A DNA stretch of 64,000 bases from positions 248,001 to 312,000 of the forward strand of contig JAWZYV010000169.1 in the NCBI GenBank assembly GCA_038373885.1, written 5' to 3'. The notes under the pieces are model-generated. The model searched no databases, was not told where the DNA came from, and was given only the letters and a program-made list of their open reading frames with translations. Shown here piece after piece: positions 12,130 to 22,398 of the stretch. The stretch comes from Cheiracanthium punctorium. Lineage: Eukaryota > Arthropoda > Arachnida > Araneae > Cheiracanthiidae. Made by a program: the position numbers and the translations under genes. How positions within the stretch are numbered: position 1 is the stretch's first letter; each line of letters begins with the position of its first letter.

Positions 12130-12712
12130 ATGTCATGTTTATCACATATGGGTTTAAACATACGGGGAGCGTAGATTTGCTTGATAGTCATATAGGGAGA
12201 TATAAAATAACTCAGATCAAGAAAGTGGTACATGAGACTGTTTTATCACTTCTTAGACCTTGTAGTCATAAATCCGTGGCTGCTATATAAAAGAGTTTCA
12301 GAAAAAAAATGGAGCAGACCCCAATGATTTGTTAAAACTAGCCGCCTTTCGATGTGAGCTTGCAGTCGGACTATGTCGAATGGGTGAAAGTTCTGTTGTG
12401 AAGCGGGGAAGACCCAGTAGCCTTTTACAGAAGAATGAATACAATGTGAAAAGGCAAAGATGTCCTGCAGCGTATATTCCTCCAACATGTGTTCCACAGG
12501 ACAAAGCTGAACATATGCCAGTATGGAATGAAAACCGCACTCGCTGTAAAGTGCCAACTTGCAAATTCCAAACATTTATTGGATGCGAAAAGTGTGCTGT
12601 AGCATTATGTCTAACAAGGACAGAAATTGTTTTAAAATTTTTCATTCAACATAAATTTGATACTAATGAATGTATATCAAGTACAAAGTATTTGGCATGT
12701 CATTTTTTCTGA
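12130..12712 (+). pseudogene. piggyBac transposase C-terminal fragment
   Basis: Joined frames read in order: LLDSHIGRYK (after the third catalytic Asp region), KKWYMRLFYHFLDLVVINPW with LLYKRV, LKLAAFRCELAVGLC, KRGRPSS, and a terminal zinc-binding tail with PVWNENRTRCKVPTC, GCEKC and ALCL. These match the C-terminal third of piggyBac transposases: the end of the DDD fold, then the Cys-rich domain that contacts the terminal repeats. At least two frameshifts are needed upstream of 12329; the last 127 codons (12329-12712) are open. The N-terminus and the first two catalytic Asp residues are absent, so it is not a functional enzyme. Confidence 0.8.
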
Positions 12713-13518
12713 TTTTATTTATTCTGTTATTGTCATTTTTTCTGTTAACAATTTTACTAATTAAATTTAATTAAAAATTTCAATTAAAATCAATATCTTT
12801 TTAAAACAATAATTAATTAAGTGTTTTATGCCAAATTTTATCAAATATGTGATAGTAAATAATTTTTTATTGTGACTCGCATTTTAGCGCTAAATGCATG
12901 ACGATTCATATATGCATCAAACCTAAAATTTCAAAAAATAATCAATAAAAATTGTTAAATATTTTTTTAAATATTGTTTCACATGTATTTAAGCCATGAT
13001 ATTGAAGAAAAAAAAATGTTTGGTAAAAATATAAAAAATCATGCATTGAAGGGTTAACACATTATATGCCTGACACAACACTTTACAGACTAGGGTGGAC
13101 ATATAGGAGCTTCCACTGGCAAAAATGGGACTTACAGAAATAAAACTTTAACATCTCCTGTGATCGGGACGAAAATACTCTACTTTTAGAACTAACGAAT
13201 CACCTCAGAATTCTCTGGCAAATTACAGTTTCACCTCGCGAGACGCTTTTGAGGCTGCTCGAAAACTTCAGAAAAATACCAGAGGTAAGAATATTGCACT
13301 CCGTGGGGAACTTTACTCCCTCGACTGTAAAGGTGTCAGACATAATAGGACAAACACAATTACATAAAATTCATTTTTCTTTATTTTATTTTTTTTTTTT
13401 CATCAAAAATTTCAAAAAATTTCCCCCCTTTCCCCTCAAAAAAAGGTCTCAAGCCGAAGGGCTTACAGGAGACAAAAAATTGCCTAGGTTCCCACAAACG
13501 GGAGTAGGTCTTTCACAC

Positions 13519-15006
13519 TTAACTAAAAATTTTGTCATTGAAAGTGGAAAGGCTGATTTTGGGTAAGGCTTTTGTGAAAATGTCTGCGGGGTTTTGTTTA
13601 GTGTTAATATATTCCAATTTAAACAATTTTTCTAAAACGAGGCTTCTTAAGAAATGGTATTTTACATGTATGTGTTTAGTGCGATTGTTCTCTATAGGAG
13701 AATTTGAAAAATCGATAGCTGCACGATTATCACAAAATAAGGTAACTTTTAAATTTTCTGGAAAAATGTTTAAGCTTCTTAGTTCATCTAGGATTCTATA
13801 CATCCATAACAGTTCTTTTGATGCCTCTGTCAGGGCAATAAACTCAGACTCCATAGATGACAAGGCTACACATTTCTGCTTAAAAGTTCGCCACGAGATT
13901 GGGGTTTTGTCTAACATTAAGATGTGACCTCCCATCGACACACGATCATCTCTATTTGAGGCGAAATCGGCATCAGAATAACAGTTTATTGAAATTTCAC
14001 TAACGTTTGAATGTTTAAGCTTTAACTTTGATGTTGATTTTACATATCCTAGTAGTTTTAATAATTGGTTCCAATGGTGTTGTCCGGGGTTTGATTGAAA
14101 TTGAGAAAGGATATTTACAGCGTAAGATATATCAGGTCTGGTTCTACTAGCCAAGAACGATAAACATCCCAAAATATTACGGTAGGGCAGTTTTTCCATT
14201 TCCTTAGTCTCTGCATCGTTACTAGGACTTTGTGTCTTTGACATTACAATTCCAGGTGCGATCGGCAATGATACTAAGGTTAACTGGTACTTCTTAAACC
14301 GCTCATAAATTTTATTGATGTAATCTTCTTGGTGAATGAATAATCCTTCCCGATTTTCAACAAATTGCACCCCGAGTAGTTTCTTCGTTCTATCCAACTT
14401 CTTTAGATCTACTTTATCTTCTAAGAGTTTAATTACATTCTCTATTTTTTCTTTCGTTTTAGATATAAACACCATGTCGTCAACATACAGTAGTAAAACT
14501 AAGCTATTTTCATAAATGTAGACACAATTAGTCCACTCTAGCTTATTAAAATTTAACTCACTTAGAATTCCGTGTATTTCATTGAACCATTCACGTCCAC
14601 TCTGCTTTAAGCCGTAAATAGCTCTGTTGAGCTTACAGACGTAGTTTTCTTTACCTTCCTCTTCAAATCCTTTGGGCTGCTTCATATAAATATCTTCTTT
14701 TACTGGGGCGTATAGGTATGCAGAATTTATGTCTACTTGCATATGAAACCAATGAAAATGTCCAACTGAGAAAAATAATCGTATTACAGAGAAATTGACC
14801 ACTGGGCTAAAAACTTGGTCGTAGTTTTCACCTTTTCTTTGACCGAATCCTTGAGCGACCAGTCTAGCTTTATATCTCACTATTTTACCTTCTGAGTTGT
14901 GTTTTACTGTGAATACCCATCTATTGCCTATTATTTTTACATTTTGAGGTACGGGTACAAGTTTCAACACTTCCCTTTCGTACATAACATTCATTTCTGC
15001 AGCCAT
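13519..15006 (-). CDS. Copia reverse transcriptase and RNase H (pol C-terminal part)
   Basis: A 495-codon open frame copies element RNA into DNA in virus-like particles and removes the RNA. RT spans about residues 15-240, with NRWVFTVK, the first catalytic Asp at 92 (QVDINSAYL), AIYGLKQSGREWF (129-141) and the YVDD box at 174-177. RNase H follows, with Asp345 (YSDAD), Glu386 (LSSMESE), Asp426 (FCDN) and Asp475 (NPADIFTK). All catalytic residues are present, so this domain pair looks intact. It is separated from the integrase part by a stop and a local duplication near 15030-15111, so as a polyprotein it is broken. The listed start is only the first Met of the open frame. Confidence 0.93.
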   Translation of the reverse strand: MAAEMNVMYEREVLKLVPVPQNVKIIGNRWVFTVKHNSEGKIVRYKARLVAQGFGQRKGENYDQVFSPVVNFSVIRLFFSVGHFHWFHMQVDINSAYLYAPVKEDIYMKQPKGFEEEGKENYVCKLNRAIYGLKQSGREWFNEIHGILSELNFNKLEWTNCVYIYENSLVLLLYVDDMVFISKTKEKIENVIKLLEDKVDLKKLDRTKKLLGVQFVENREGLFIHQEDYINKIYERFKKYQLTLVSLPIAPGIVMSKTQSPSNDAETKEMEKLPYRNILGCLSFLASRTRPDISYAVNILSQFQSNPGQHHWNQLLKLLGYVKSTSKLKLKHSNVSEISINCYSDADFASNRDDRVSMGGHILMLDKTPISWRTFKQKCVALSSMESEFIALTEASKELLWMYRILDELRSLNIFPENLKVTLFCDNRAAIDFSNSPIENNRTKHIHVKYHFLRSLVLEKLFKLEYINTKQNPADIFTKALPKISLSTFNDKIFS

Positions 15007-16004
15007 AGCTTTCTTCCATTCATCTGAAACTTCCTATGAAAATCTTTCTTCCATTCATCACTGAGAATCTATTGCTTGAAAATATGAGTTTGGAATTACT
15101 ACATCCTCTAGTCAGGAACTGGTTAAATTAGTCTCGTCTTTCACAATGCCGGCATAGGTATCTTTACCTTTGAAACTAAATTTTTCTGGGTCATACTTAA
15201 GTCCATGTTTCTTGCAATATGCCTCGACCTCTCTACAGGATCGTAATCTTATATTGCTTCCTGATATACCGTAGTATATATCATTTCTGGACCCGTCTGG
15301 CCTAGGGATGGCTTTTCTCATCCAAACTACATCTTTAGGTGGTGCTACTCGGTCTTTGGACTTAGAAAAACGAATTGTTTCTTCTCCCTCCTCCTCATCG
15401 GATTCACCGCTACTTATTTCATATTTTTCTTCGGATGTGCTAGGTTTCTCGTAATCTTCTATTTCTGGTTCCCTTTCTTCATCGGAACTTTCTTCTGCTG
15501 TAATGGGTTCCAGCACGACTCCACTGCTCTCGCGAGTGGGTAAATTTTCATCAAACGTTACGTTACTTGTTTCAACAACTTTTCTGTCGCTCGGTAGCCA
15601 TACTCTATAGCCACGGGTAAACATAGCGTACCCAACTAGTATGCCTTGTTTTGCCCTCATTTCGAACTTACTTCGTAATTGACGTGGTACACCTACAAAC
15701 GCTTTTGATCCAAAAGTTCGAATATGCTTTACTGAAGGTTTGCTACCACAAAATAGCTCAAATGGTGTTTTAGATTGGTTTGCGTGGCATACCCTGTTCC
15801 AGGTGTATGTGAAACATAACAATGCTTCCGACCAAAAACCATTTCCCAGTTTACTGGAGTGTAACATAGCTTTCACAGCGTCCAAGGCCGTGTAATTAAA
15901 TCTCTCACTTACACCGTTCTGTTCCGGCGTATAATCGTTGGTTCTTTCAGCTTTAATGCCCTCCTCCTCCAAAAACTTTTTAAATTCATTATGGCAGAAC
16001 TCCC
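15007..16004 (-). pseudogene. Copia integrase C-terminal part and linker
   Basis: The open part (15112-15972) carries the third catalytic residue, Glu23, in TPEQNGVSERFN, then FWSEALLCFTYTWNR and the conserved GSKAFVGVPRQLRSKFEMRAKQG-type segment (in pieces GSKAFVGV and GILVGYA). An acidic Ser/Glu-rich linker leads toward RT. Coding text upstream of 15972 to about 16000 (GEF.HNEFKKF) is readable in this frame, giving 35 residues between Asp2 and Glu. An in-frame TGA lies at 15109-15111. A direct repeat of about 16 bp (GATGAATGGAAGAAAG, twice) follows and marks a short duplication that shifts the frame before RT. Confidence 0.85.
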
Positions 16005-17171
16005 CTAGCCATTATCAGTTCTGATATTGATAATTTTTCTATTTAAAAACCGTTCTGCACGTTTTTGGTACTTCTTAAAATTCTCGAAGACTTCAGATTT
16101 CTGCTTCATGGGATAAACAGTGACTTTTCTTGAGTAGACATCTGTTATCGTTAAAAAGAATTTATGTCCCGATATTGATAGGCTAGGTAAAGGTCCACAA
16201 ACATCCATGTGGAGAAGTTGGAGGGGTTTGTTCGATCGAATCTTGGGAATACTTTTAAAGCTCTTTCTTCTAGTTTTTGCTATTTTACAAACATGACAGG
16301 GTTTATATGATTTAGACTTAAAAACGGGGAGGCACAATACTTTTCCCTTACTAGTGTCAATTATAGCATTACAGTTAATATGACAAAAACGGCTATGCCA
16401 AAGTTCTAAGTTTTGGTTGTCATTTTTTGAAGAAAAATTAGCTTCTACTTTCTTCTTACTAGTTATTATTGTGGGGTAAAAATGGTACAGACCACGTTTT
16501 TTGTGTGCTGTAAATAGTTTTTGTCGATTACGTGAAAATACCTCTACTTTGTTATTTCCCCCTCTAAATGTAATGCCCTCAGTGTCCAATGCAGGACCTG
16601 ACAGGAGATTTCTCCTTAACTTAGAGGAATAGAGGACGTTTTTCAGTGTTTTAACAATTTTACCACCTAGAAATTTTAACTCGACTGTTCCCCTTCCCTC
16701 AATGGAACAATCAATGCCGTTTATGGCGACCGACATCGACCGGCCTTTAATTGGTTCAAAGTTTTTAAAAAGTCTTTTATCCCGACAAAAATGAGCACTA
16801 GCCCCTGTATCAAAAATCCATGAAGAATCATTTAAATCCTCGCTTGTGTGGGCTTCTATCATATGATTCTTCGGTTGTCGTTTGTTACTTTTACGATTAC
16901 TGGGGGGTGGGTTTCTACAACTAGCAATTAAATGTCCGATTCTACCACACCTATAGCACTTTCTAGTGTCTCTCTTTACATTATTTTTAGGTGGGACACG
17001 TTTCACTTGACTAGACATTGCGACGGTAGCTTGATCCCCTACACTTTGCTTTAGTCTGGCCTCCTCAGCCAAAAGTTCGGCTAAAACTAAATCGAACTTA
17101 AATGTTTCGTCAGGCCAGCGGTAAATTGTTTGAACAATTCCCTGATACTCCGAGGGTAAGTACCTTAGCAA
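16005..17171 (-). pseudogene. Copia gag zinc knuckle, protease and integrase N-terminal part
   Basis: A 388-codon frame. Gag ends with a CCHC knuckle (Cys72, Cys75, His80, Cys85; CYRCGRIGHLIASC), which binds RNA. The aspartic protease active site is DTGA at 121-124 (SSWIFDTGASAHF). The integrase zinc module is His259, His264, Cys292, Cys295 (LELWHSRFCHIN, CHVCKIAKTRR). The catalytic core supplies Asp323 (HMDVCGP) and Asp386 (RTDNG). The frame stops right after RTDNG at a TAG, where GEF would be expected, owing to a small insertion. The start is internal: a frameshift near 17170 separates it from the first half of gag. Confidence 0.92.
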
Positions 17172-17613
17172 TTGAAATGACTGATACTAGTCAGCTGGGG
17201 AGCATTAGCGTCTTTTAATTGCTTAACTATCATCCTCAACCTGGCTGCAAATAAGCCTATTTCCTCCCCTACGTTCAATCTACATGAAAAAAAGTCATCT
17301 GTGAGTCTCATAGCACGAGCTCTAGACTCAGGTTTAAAGTGTTTATTTAATTTTTCCCAAACTTCTTTGGGGTCATAAGTGCCAGCAATAAGAAGCTTGT
17401 ATTCATTTGAAACGTTCAAAAATATTGTGATATAAGCACGCCCATATCTAATCTTGTAATCTCTTAATTCCTTAGCGTCAGTGTCAGGGGGTCTTTTTTC
17501 TATACCACTATTTCTTAACAATTCCTATCCATCAACAATACCCTTACGTCTTCCTGCCAAGTCTCATAATTGTCGGCAGACAATTTTTCTATTTGGGTAA
17601 TTGAAGCTTCCAT
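17165..17613 (-). pseudogene. Copia gag N-terminal part, frameshifted
   Basis: The likely gag ATG is at 17613 (MEASITQIEKLSADNYETWQ), the standard copia gag opening in which a Leu-x-x-x-Asn-Tyr-x-x-Trp motif starts the capsid-like domain. After about 32 codons the frame hits TAA near 17520. Coding resumes in another frame at 17521 and runs to 17165 with DPKEVWEKLNKHFKPESRAR and LTDDFFSCRLNVGEEI, typical of the UBN2-type gag region. A second frameshift joins it to the zinc-knuckle frame. Gag would form the particle that packages element RNA; here it cannot be made whole. Confidence 0.85.
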
Positions 17614-17791
17614 TTTGGAAAGTTAGGATACAACACAATTTACAAGAAAAGATTAAAAACATTACAGGCCCGCCCTCTTATAATTTTAAGGCACTTAAAA
17701 TCTGTTTGTATACGTTAAAAACACTTTAAAAACAAAACACATTATAAATACACTCAACATATTCAAAACACATTTAAACTTTGGGCAAGGA

Positions 17792-17802
17792 GGCCCATAA
17801 CC
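17792..17802 (-). other. Copia primer-binding site for an initiator-Met tRNA fragment
   Basis: One base inside the 5' LTR, the minus strand reads GGTTATGGGCC. This is the complement of the initiator-Met tRNA anticodon loop (GGCCCATAACC), not of a tRNA 3' end. Drosophila copia is known to prime from a 5' half of initiator-Met tRNA cut in the anticodon loop, and the same word is used there. Confidence 0.8.
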
Positions 17803-17803
17803 G

Positions 17804-18653
17804 TGAAAGAAACTAATTATATTATTAATTAAACTATTCAACAGACAAGTTAAATTACAAATTGAAAATCATTGGCTGAAATTGAATAGTTACTGGATTT
17901 TATCTGTGAAATAAATTTTGTAGATTTTAGGCAGAGTTGAAACTCATTTAACTTGAGTTGCACAGTAGAAGTCTTTGGTTTGAATATGTGTTTAAGTAAG
18001 AAAGACAAAGTAGGTACCTTTTCTGTAGTTTATTGAAACAAGATGACTATGGTAGGCTTACACGGTGCACATGATGAAGACACAATACATTAAACAGCAT
18101 TCACTTAGTAGCACAAAAAAACAAGCTTTCTAGAAGACAAGTCGCCAGCGGCGATCTATTCAGATTCATAAACACATCATACTGAATCATCTGGATACAC
18201 CAGCACGGATCCCTGATCCGGTTCTATTTGAATCACATCGGTCGAACCATACGGTTCATAGCAACATCTTTGATTACACACAGTAGTAGTGGCTGAACTT
18301 TCGGAGAGACAGACCGAGAACTCCGAAAATTTAACTTGTGATGCCCTTTTTATATCTGCCAGTTAGTGCGGGACTACGATGGATATTTGCATAGGGGAAA
18401 AAAGAGTTCTTATTTTTATGCAAATTAGGAACAGCGCCATCTATCGGCGAGAAATGTAAACTCTTTATTACGGCGTTAAAGATATGACGATGTTTACACC
18501 GCCATTTTCAAATGCTAACGAACTTACGTTTTCACTTAGAAAACATTTAAAGGATTTTACGAAAGTTTCGTTTTTTCACTTTAGCAAATTTAGAGATGAA
18601 ATGTCATGGAAATAAAAAGTAAGTAAAGAAATAGCGTTTTTTTTTTTCTAACA
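17804..18653 (-). repeat. 5' LTR of the copia element
   Basis: 850 bp. On the minus strand it runs TGTTAG...CTTTCA. It holds a TATA box, an octamer word ATGCAAAT (18385-18392) and an AATAAA signal (18029-18034). It lacks six bases present in the other LTR. Confidence 0.95.
18344..18354 (-). promoter_or_regulatory. TATA box of the copia LTR
   Basis: TATAAAAAGG on the minus strand lies in the 5' LTR, about 40 bp downstream of the octamer-like ATGCAAAT. Transcription would start roughly 25-30 bp further, near 18315. The 3' LTR has the same box near 10110. Confidence 0.6.
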
Positions 18654-18985
18654 TTTCACTCATTGCATCCACAGTGATTAATATTTTGTCTCTTCTCCAT
18701 CATCTAACTAATGATAAGATGTATAGTTTGCCGGTCCTGAAATTTTGATATTTTGACTGCCAATGTTTTAAAGAAGCCAATATTTAATGATGATTTCCCC
18801 GCCAATATTAAAAAAAAATATTCAATTAGTTTTTGCGAAAGTGGTTATAAAAAATTCAGCCAAATATTAAAAATATTAACAGAAAAAATATCGAAATTTA
18901 AGATACGGTGAATTATACATCGTGTCAACTACTTGATGGTGGACAGAAAGCCAGGTCAACACATTAATAGTTGTGGTTGTTAAGA
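18654..18985. other. Loop of the pre-existing inverted repeat
   Basis: This stretch starts with the right TTTCA target copy and lies between the two arms of the older fold-back repeat. No coding content seen. Confidence 0.5.
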
Positions 18986-19080
18986 GTGAAATCGATTTTC
19001 CCATAGGATAACATGAGACTCCGCAGTTTCGTGTTCTATCTGATAGTTTCGACTAAACTTCGGAACGGTTGCCACTATAT
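18986..19080. repeat. Right arm of the inverted repeat split by copia
   Basis: Reverse complement partner of 9449-9545; shares GAAATCGATTTT and GACTCCGCAGTTTCGTG in the same order from the loop outward. Confidence 0.7.
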
Positions 19081-21898
19081 TCATAAATTTTTTTGAGGGG
19101 TATAGTACAGCAGCCATGCGCTATTGTATGAAATCGCCAATGGCGGCACCTGCTGGAAAACCACGAAATCCATCTCGAAAACGGAAACATTTATGTAAAA
19201 ATAAGTGATTTATAAAATTGTAGAGCATCATCGATTTAGTAGCAAAGGACATTAATGTGGCCCTTTTGATTGGGGATGACAATCGATAACAGTGTGCTAT
19301 ATTGCGGTGTTCTGTTTGGCCCGAAAGGTACTGATTTTAACATCACTTTTATGAATATAGCAGCAGCCATACCGAAGAGCTTTAGTGGGCATATTGTATA
19401 TGCTCAACAAAAAGAAAATAAAAAATAAAATTATAAGCGTTTGATAACCTGTAGACCATATTTTGGCGCTTCTATACTGAATTGCTGAAAGAAGAACTAA
19501 TTTTAAACTTGTTTGCATAGAAAAGGATGTTTTATTTGAAATTTAAAAATGAATTTTTTTAATCATGGATTAATATTGAAGGATACGCATCATCTACGAA
19601 AATAAAACTGTTCAATCACATCCGATTTTTCAAAAGTAGACTTCGCCAGCTCTGGAAGGGGTCAAACGCATATGCGCATGCGTGCTTTGAATGATTTGCC
19701 AGCGCTTCTTACATGGGCTTCGTAGAAATGTAGCCACGCATGCGAAGGATATAAAACACAAAATAGCAAGAATAGAATTTAAAAATAGAAGTTTTCTCTA
19801 AGTGCCACGAATTTAAGTTTTCTATTTATTTTACATTTACGTATTTTCATTTTCCAAGTCGAAGAACTGTAGAAAGATTGACAGTAAGTAGGAATACAGA
19901 TTCCAATAAGATTCTGGAAACGCCATGAAAAGAATTGTTCTTTTCGTATTGTTTCTTTCATTGTACTAGAGTTATCTTCTTTTTTACCTAGCCGCAATGT
20001 AAATAGTATTCGAGAATTATCCGATTCCAACTTGCTGAGAATCACGCCCTGGTTTTAAGAAAAAAGGGATTAATCAATGTTGTTAATTTCACTAAAATTT
20101 TCCAAACTAATTGAAATCGTAAAAGTTACGAAATTATATGTACGTAATGTTTACGCCAGAGATTATTAACATAATATTTTATAAAAAATACGATTTCTAA
20201 AACTCTTGAAAAATAAGTATCCCATTCTAATATTATTTCGACCGTTTAATATTTTTTTTCCTCATAGCCTGTTAGCTCAATCGGGTCTCTAATGAATTTT
20301 AAAACTCGTAACATCAAAATGACGTTACACATGAATCATTTGAAGAAGAGAAATTAATCTCACCTTGTTGACTGATCTACTTTTATCGGATATAAGCACC
20401 TTCATACGTATATATTTTGTCACGTGACTCATTAAATTACACATTTAATGAGTCACGTTATTCCTTTATGCAAAATGAAAACGATTTTTACAATTTTAAA
20501 TTTGCGTGCTTTAAGCTGAGAAAGTTATTGTGAAGGCTTAAATACTGCCTTATTCTTCGACATACTTTCATGTTATTGTTGTATCACTATGTCATATCTC
20601 CTTAAACGGGCTATCTCACGGAAAAATAATTTTTCAGAGAGAACCGGTCGTTTCAGAGATTACCGTCTTGAAACAAAATCTGTCTCTCTATTAATCTGTA
20701 GATAGATTATCTATAGATCAATCTATTGATTATATTATATATCTATAAATTATACAATCTATCCATAGATAATTTCCGTTATCCTATCCATATCACTAAA
20801 TGGTTTAGAAGAGTAACATCAATGGTTCTCTTTTTGAAATAAATGCTTGGCACCAAAGTGAAAAGGACGTTTGGGTCCTAACTTTCTGTCTAATGGTCCG
20901 ATTTCGGGTGTCAAAAGCTTTAAACCTTCTGCTGATAAAAAGGATTATTTTGCAAAATAGCCGGTTTAGTACTTTCGAGACGAAGCACATATTCCAGCAC
21001 TGTTCTATAGATGTGACAGTATGGTAAATTTTTCTGTAGTCTTTAAATTGTATTCTATTTTTTATTAGAAGGAAATTAAAGGAAGGAAATTAAAGCTTCA
21101 TAAAAAGTATCACATTTTCAACTAGGTAGGAGGTATTTTGAAGGTTAAGAAAACTATCAAAAGTCACTTCGTCCTTGGATATTGCTATCAGACTGCTATA
21201 AACTAAAATTTTGTAAAGTAAAAAGGTAACACGAATTTTAAACTTATATAAAAGAACTATATATATATACATAGACTCACATTAAACATTTAAACATGCA
21301 TTGAAAAATGACAACCAATTTTCATTTTAAATTATAAAATTAAGTTTTAAAAAGATTCTGTTCGAAATTTAAATAAAAAAAACAACCCTACCACATAATT
21401 AGGGATAATAAACTGCAACCATCTAATTCTTCTGCTTAGAAATTACATAAATGCAATGAATGACATCGAAGCAAAAGTACCCTCTAAAAATTGGCGGAAA
21501 CTTTAAACTTCATCATTCTATTGAAACTATCATGACAGGTATTTTACGAACTACACAAGTACTTATGCACGTTCCCCTATTTGTTTATGGAACCAGATTC
21601 AGAGCAGCGTTAGTTAAATTAATGCGTGCCAGAGGTGAGATGGAATAAATTGCATCCTAACTAAAGGATATAATTGTTGTCGCCTATTGCATGCCATGGA
21701 CAGTCATAAGAATGTAAATTTGCATCTTCCATTTCATGCCTGCGATTGAAATGTGTGTGTATTTCGAATTTAAATATTTTTTCTTGCATATACGTGTGTT
21801 TGTCGCGTATTTAATTGTGTGAATTCAACGCGTATATACAGGTAATTCGAAATTAGAGGATCAAACTTGTAGGAGGGGTACGTTACAGCACGAAGGCT
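19081..21898. other. AT-rich DNA, no gene recognised
   Basis: Unassigned short frames only (for example minus-strand 19297-19518 and 19779-20045). It contains one strong hairpin, listed separately, and a run of ATCTATAGAT-like words near 20695-20770. Confidence 0.5.
20422..20458. repeat. Perfect 16-bp hairpin with AP-1 and E-box words
   Basis: ACGTGACTCATTAAAT and its exact reverse complement ATTTAATGAGTCACGT are separated by the 5-nt loop TACAC. Each arm holds TGACTCA/TGAGTCA, and CACGTG lies at the left edge. Confidence 0.9.
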
Positions 21899-22398
21899 CA
21901 CAATCATATAGTGATGCGGGGTCGGAAACGTCGTCTTTATGTACCTCTTAATAATCACTTTAGAAGAATTGTTCAGGTAATAGTAGATTTCTTGGCCACG
22001 GTTTTTCAAAAATTATTGCACCTTTCACTGATTGTAGTTAATAAAATTTTTTAAAGCAGAATTTTTTCATTACATTGATGAAATTGTCTAAGGAGAATTC
22101 ATTGTTACAGGGGCGTAGCTAAGAGGGGGTCTAGGGGGGGTCATAACCCCCCATGAGAAATTTTTTGACATACGAAATGTATATTCTTTACTACATTATC
22201 ACAAACCTATACATATATATGAGTTGTAGTAGTAGTAATCCCCCCATGAAAAATTTCTGGCTACGCCCCTGATTGTTTACCAAACTTGCTTAAGAAATTA
22301 GACACGCACTTCAACACTTCTTCCAAAGTGTACACGAAGGTGTACACAGGTACACGAAGACAACGTTTCCGACCCCACATTGCTATGTGATTATGAAT
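21899..22398. mobile_element. Fold-back element with a nested hAT miniature
   Basis: The arms 21899-21948 and about 22348-22396 are reverse complements with few mismatches (shared GGGGTCGGAAACGT). The centre is occupied by the miniature element at 22108-22271. A related sequence recurs at 44524-44585 (CCCACATTGCTATGT). True ends may lie further out; superfamily unknown. Confidence 0.6.
22108..22271. mobile_element. hAT-type miniature element (CAGGGGCGTAGC family), copy 1
   Basis: 164 bp. It starts CAGGGGCGTAGCTA and ends TGGCTACGCCCCTG. Inside the ends are CCCCCCATGA-type words in inverted order. The flanks CATTGTTA and ATTGTTTA resemble a decayed 8-bp target duplication. No coding capacity. 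Confidence 0.8.

Larger units (their letters stand above)
10910..13053 (+). mobile_element. piggyBac derivative nested in copia
   Basis: The right end on the minus strand reads CCCTTCAATGCATGA, next to TTAA at 13054-13057, the classic piggyBac arrangement. The left end has the same word, TTCTTCAATGCATGG, from 10913, with a decayed target (TTAT at 10906-10909). A second, perfect 16-bp inverted pair GATGCATATATGAATC lies inside (10929-10944 and 12903-12918), and similar words recur at about 11300 and 11340. Only the C-terminal part of the transposase remains. At 2.14 kb the element is near normal length, but most of the interior is non-coding. Confidence 0.8.
9546..18653 (-). mobile_element. 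Complete but inactive Ty1/copia retrotransposon
   Basis: The element is bounded by two direct LTRs (9546-10401 and 17804-18653), each starting TG and ending CA on the plus strand. It is flanked by the perfect 5-bp duplication TTTCA (9541-9545 and 18654-18658), the size made by Ty1/copia integrases. The coding order on the minus strand is gag, protease, integrase, RT and RNase H, which is the copia order with integrase before RT. Frameshifts and stops break gag, the integrase and the integrase-RT junction. By eye the LTRs differ by roughly 15-18 substitutions plus small indels, about 2%, so insertion was fairly recent. A piggyBac derivative is nested between RT and the 3' LTR. Confidence 0.95.
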
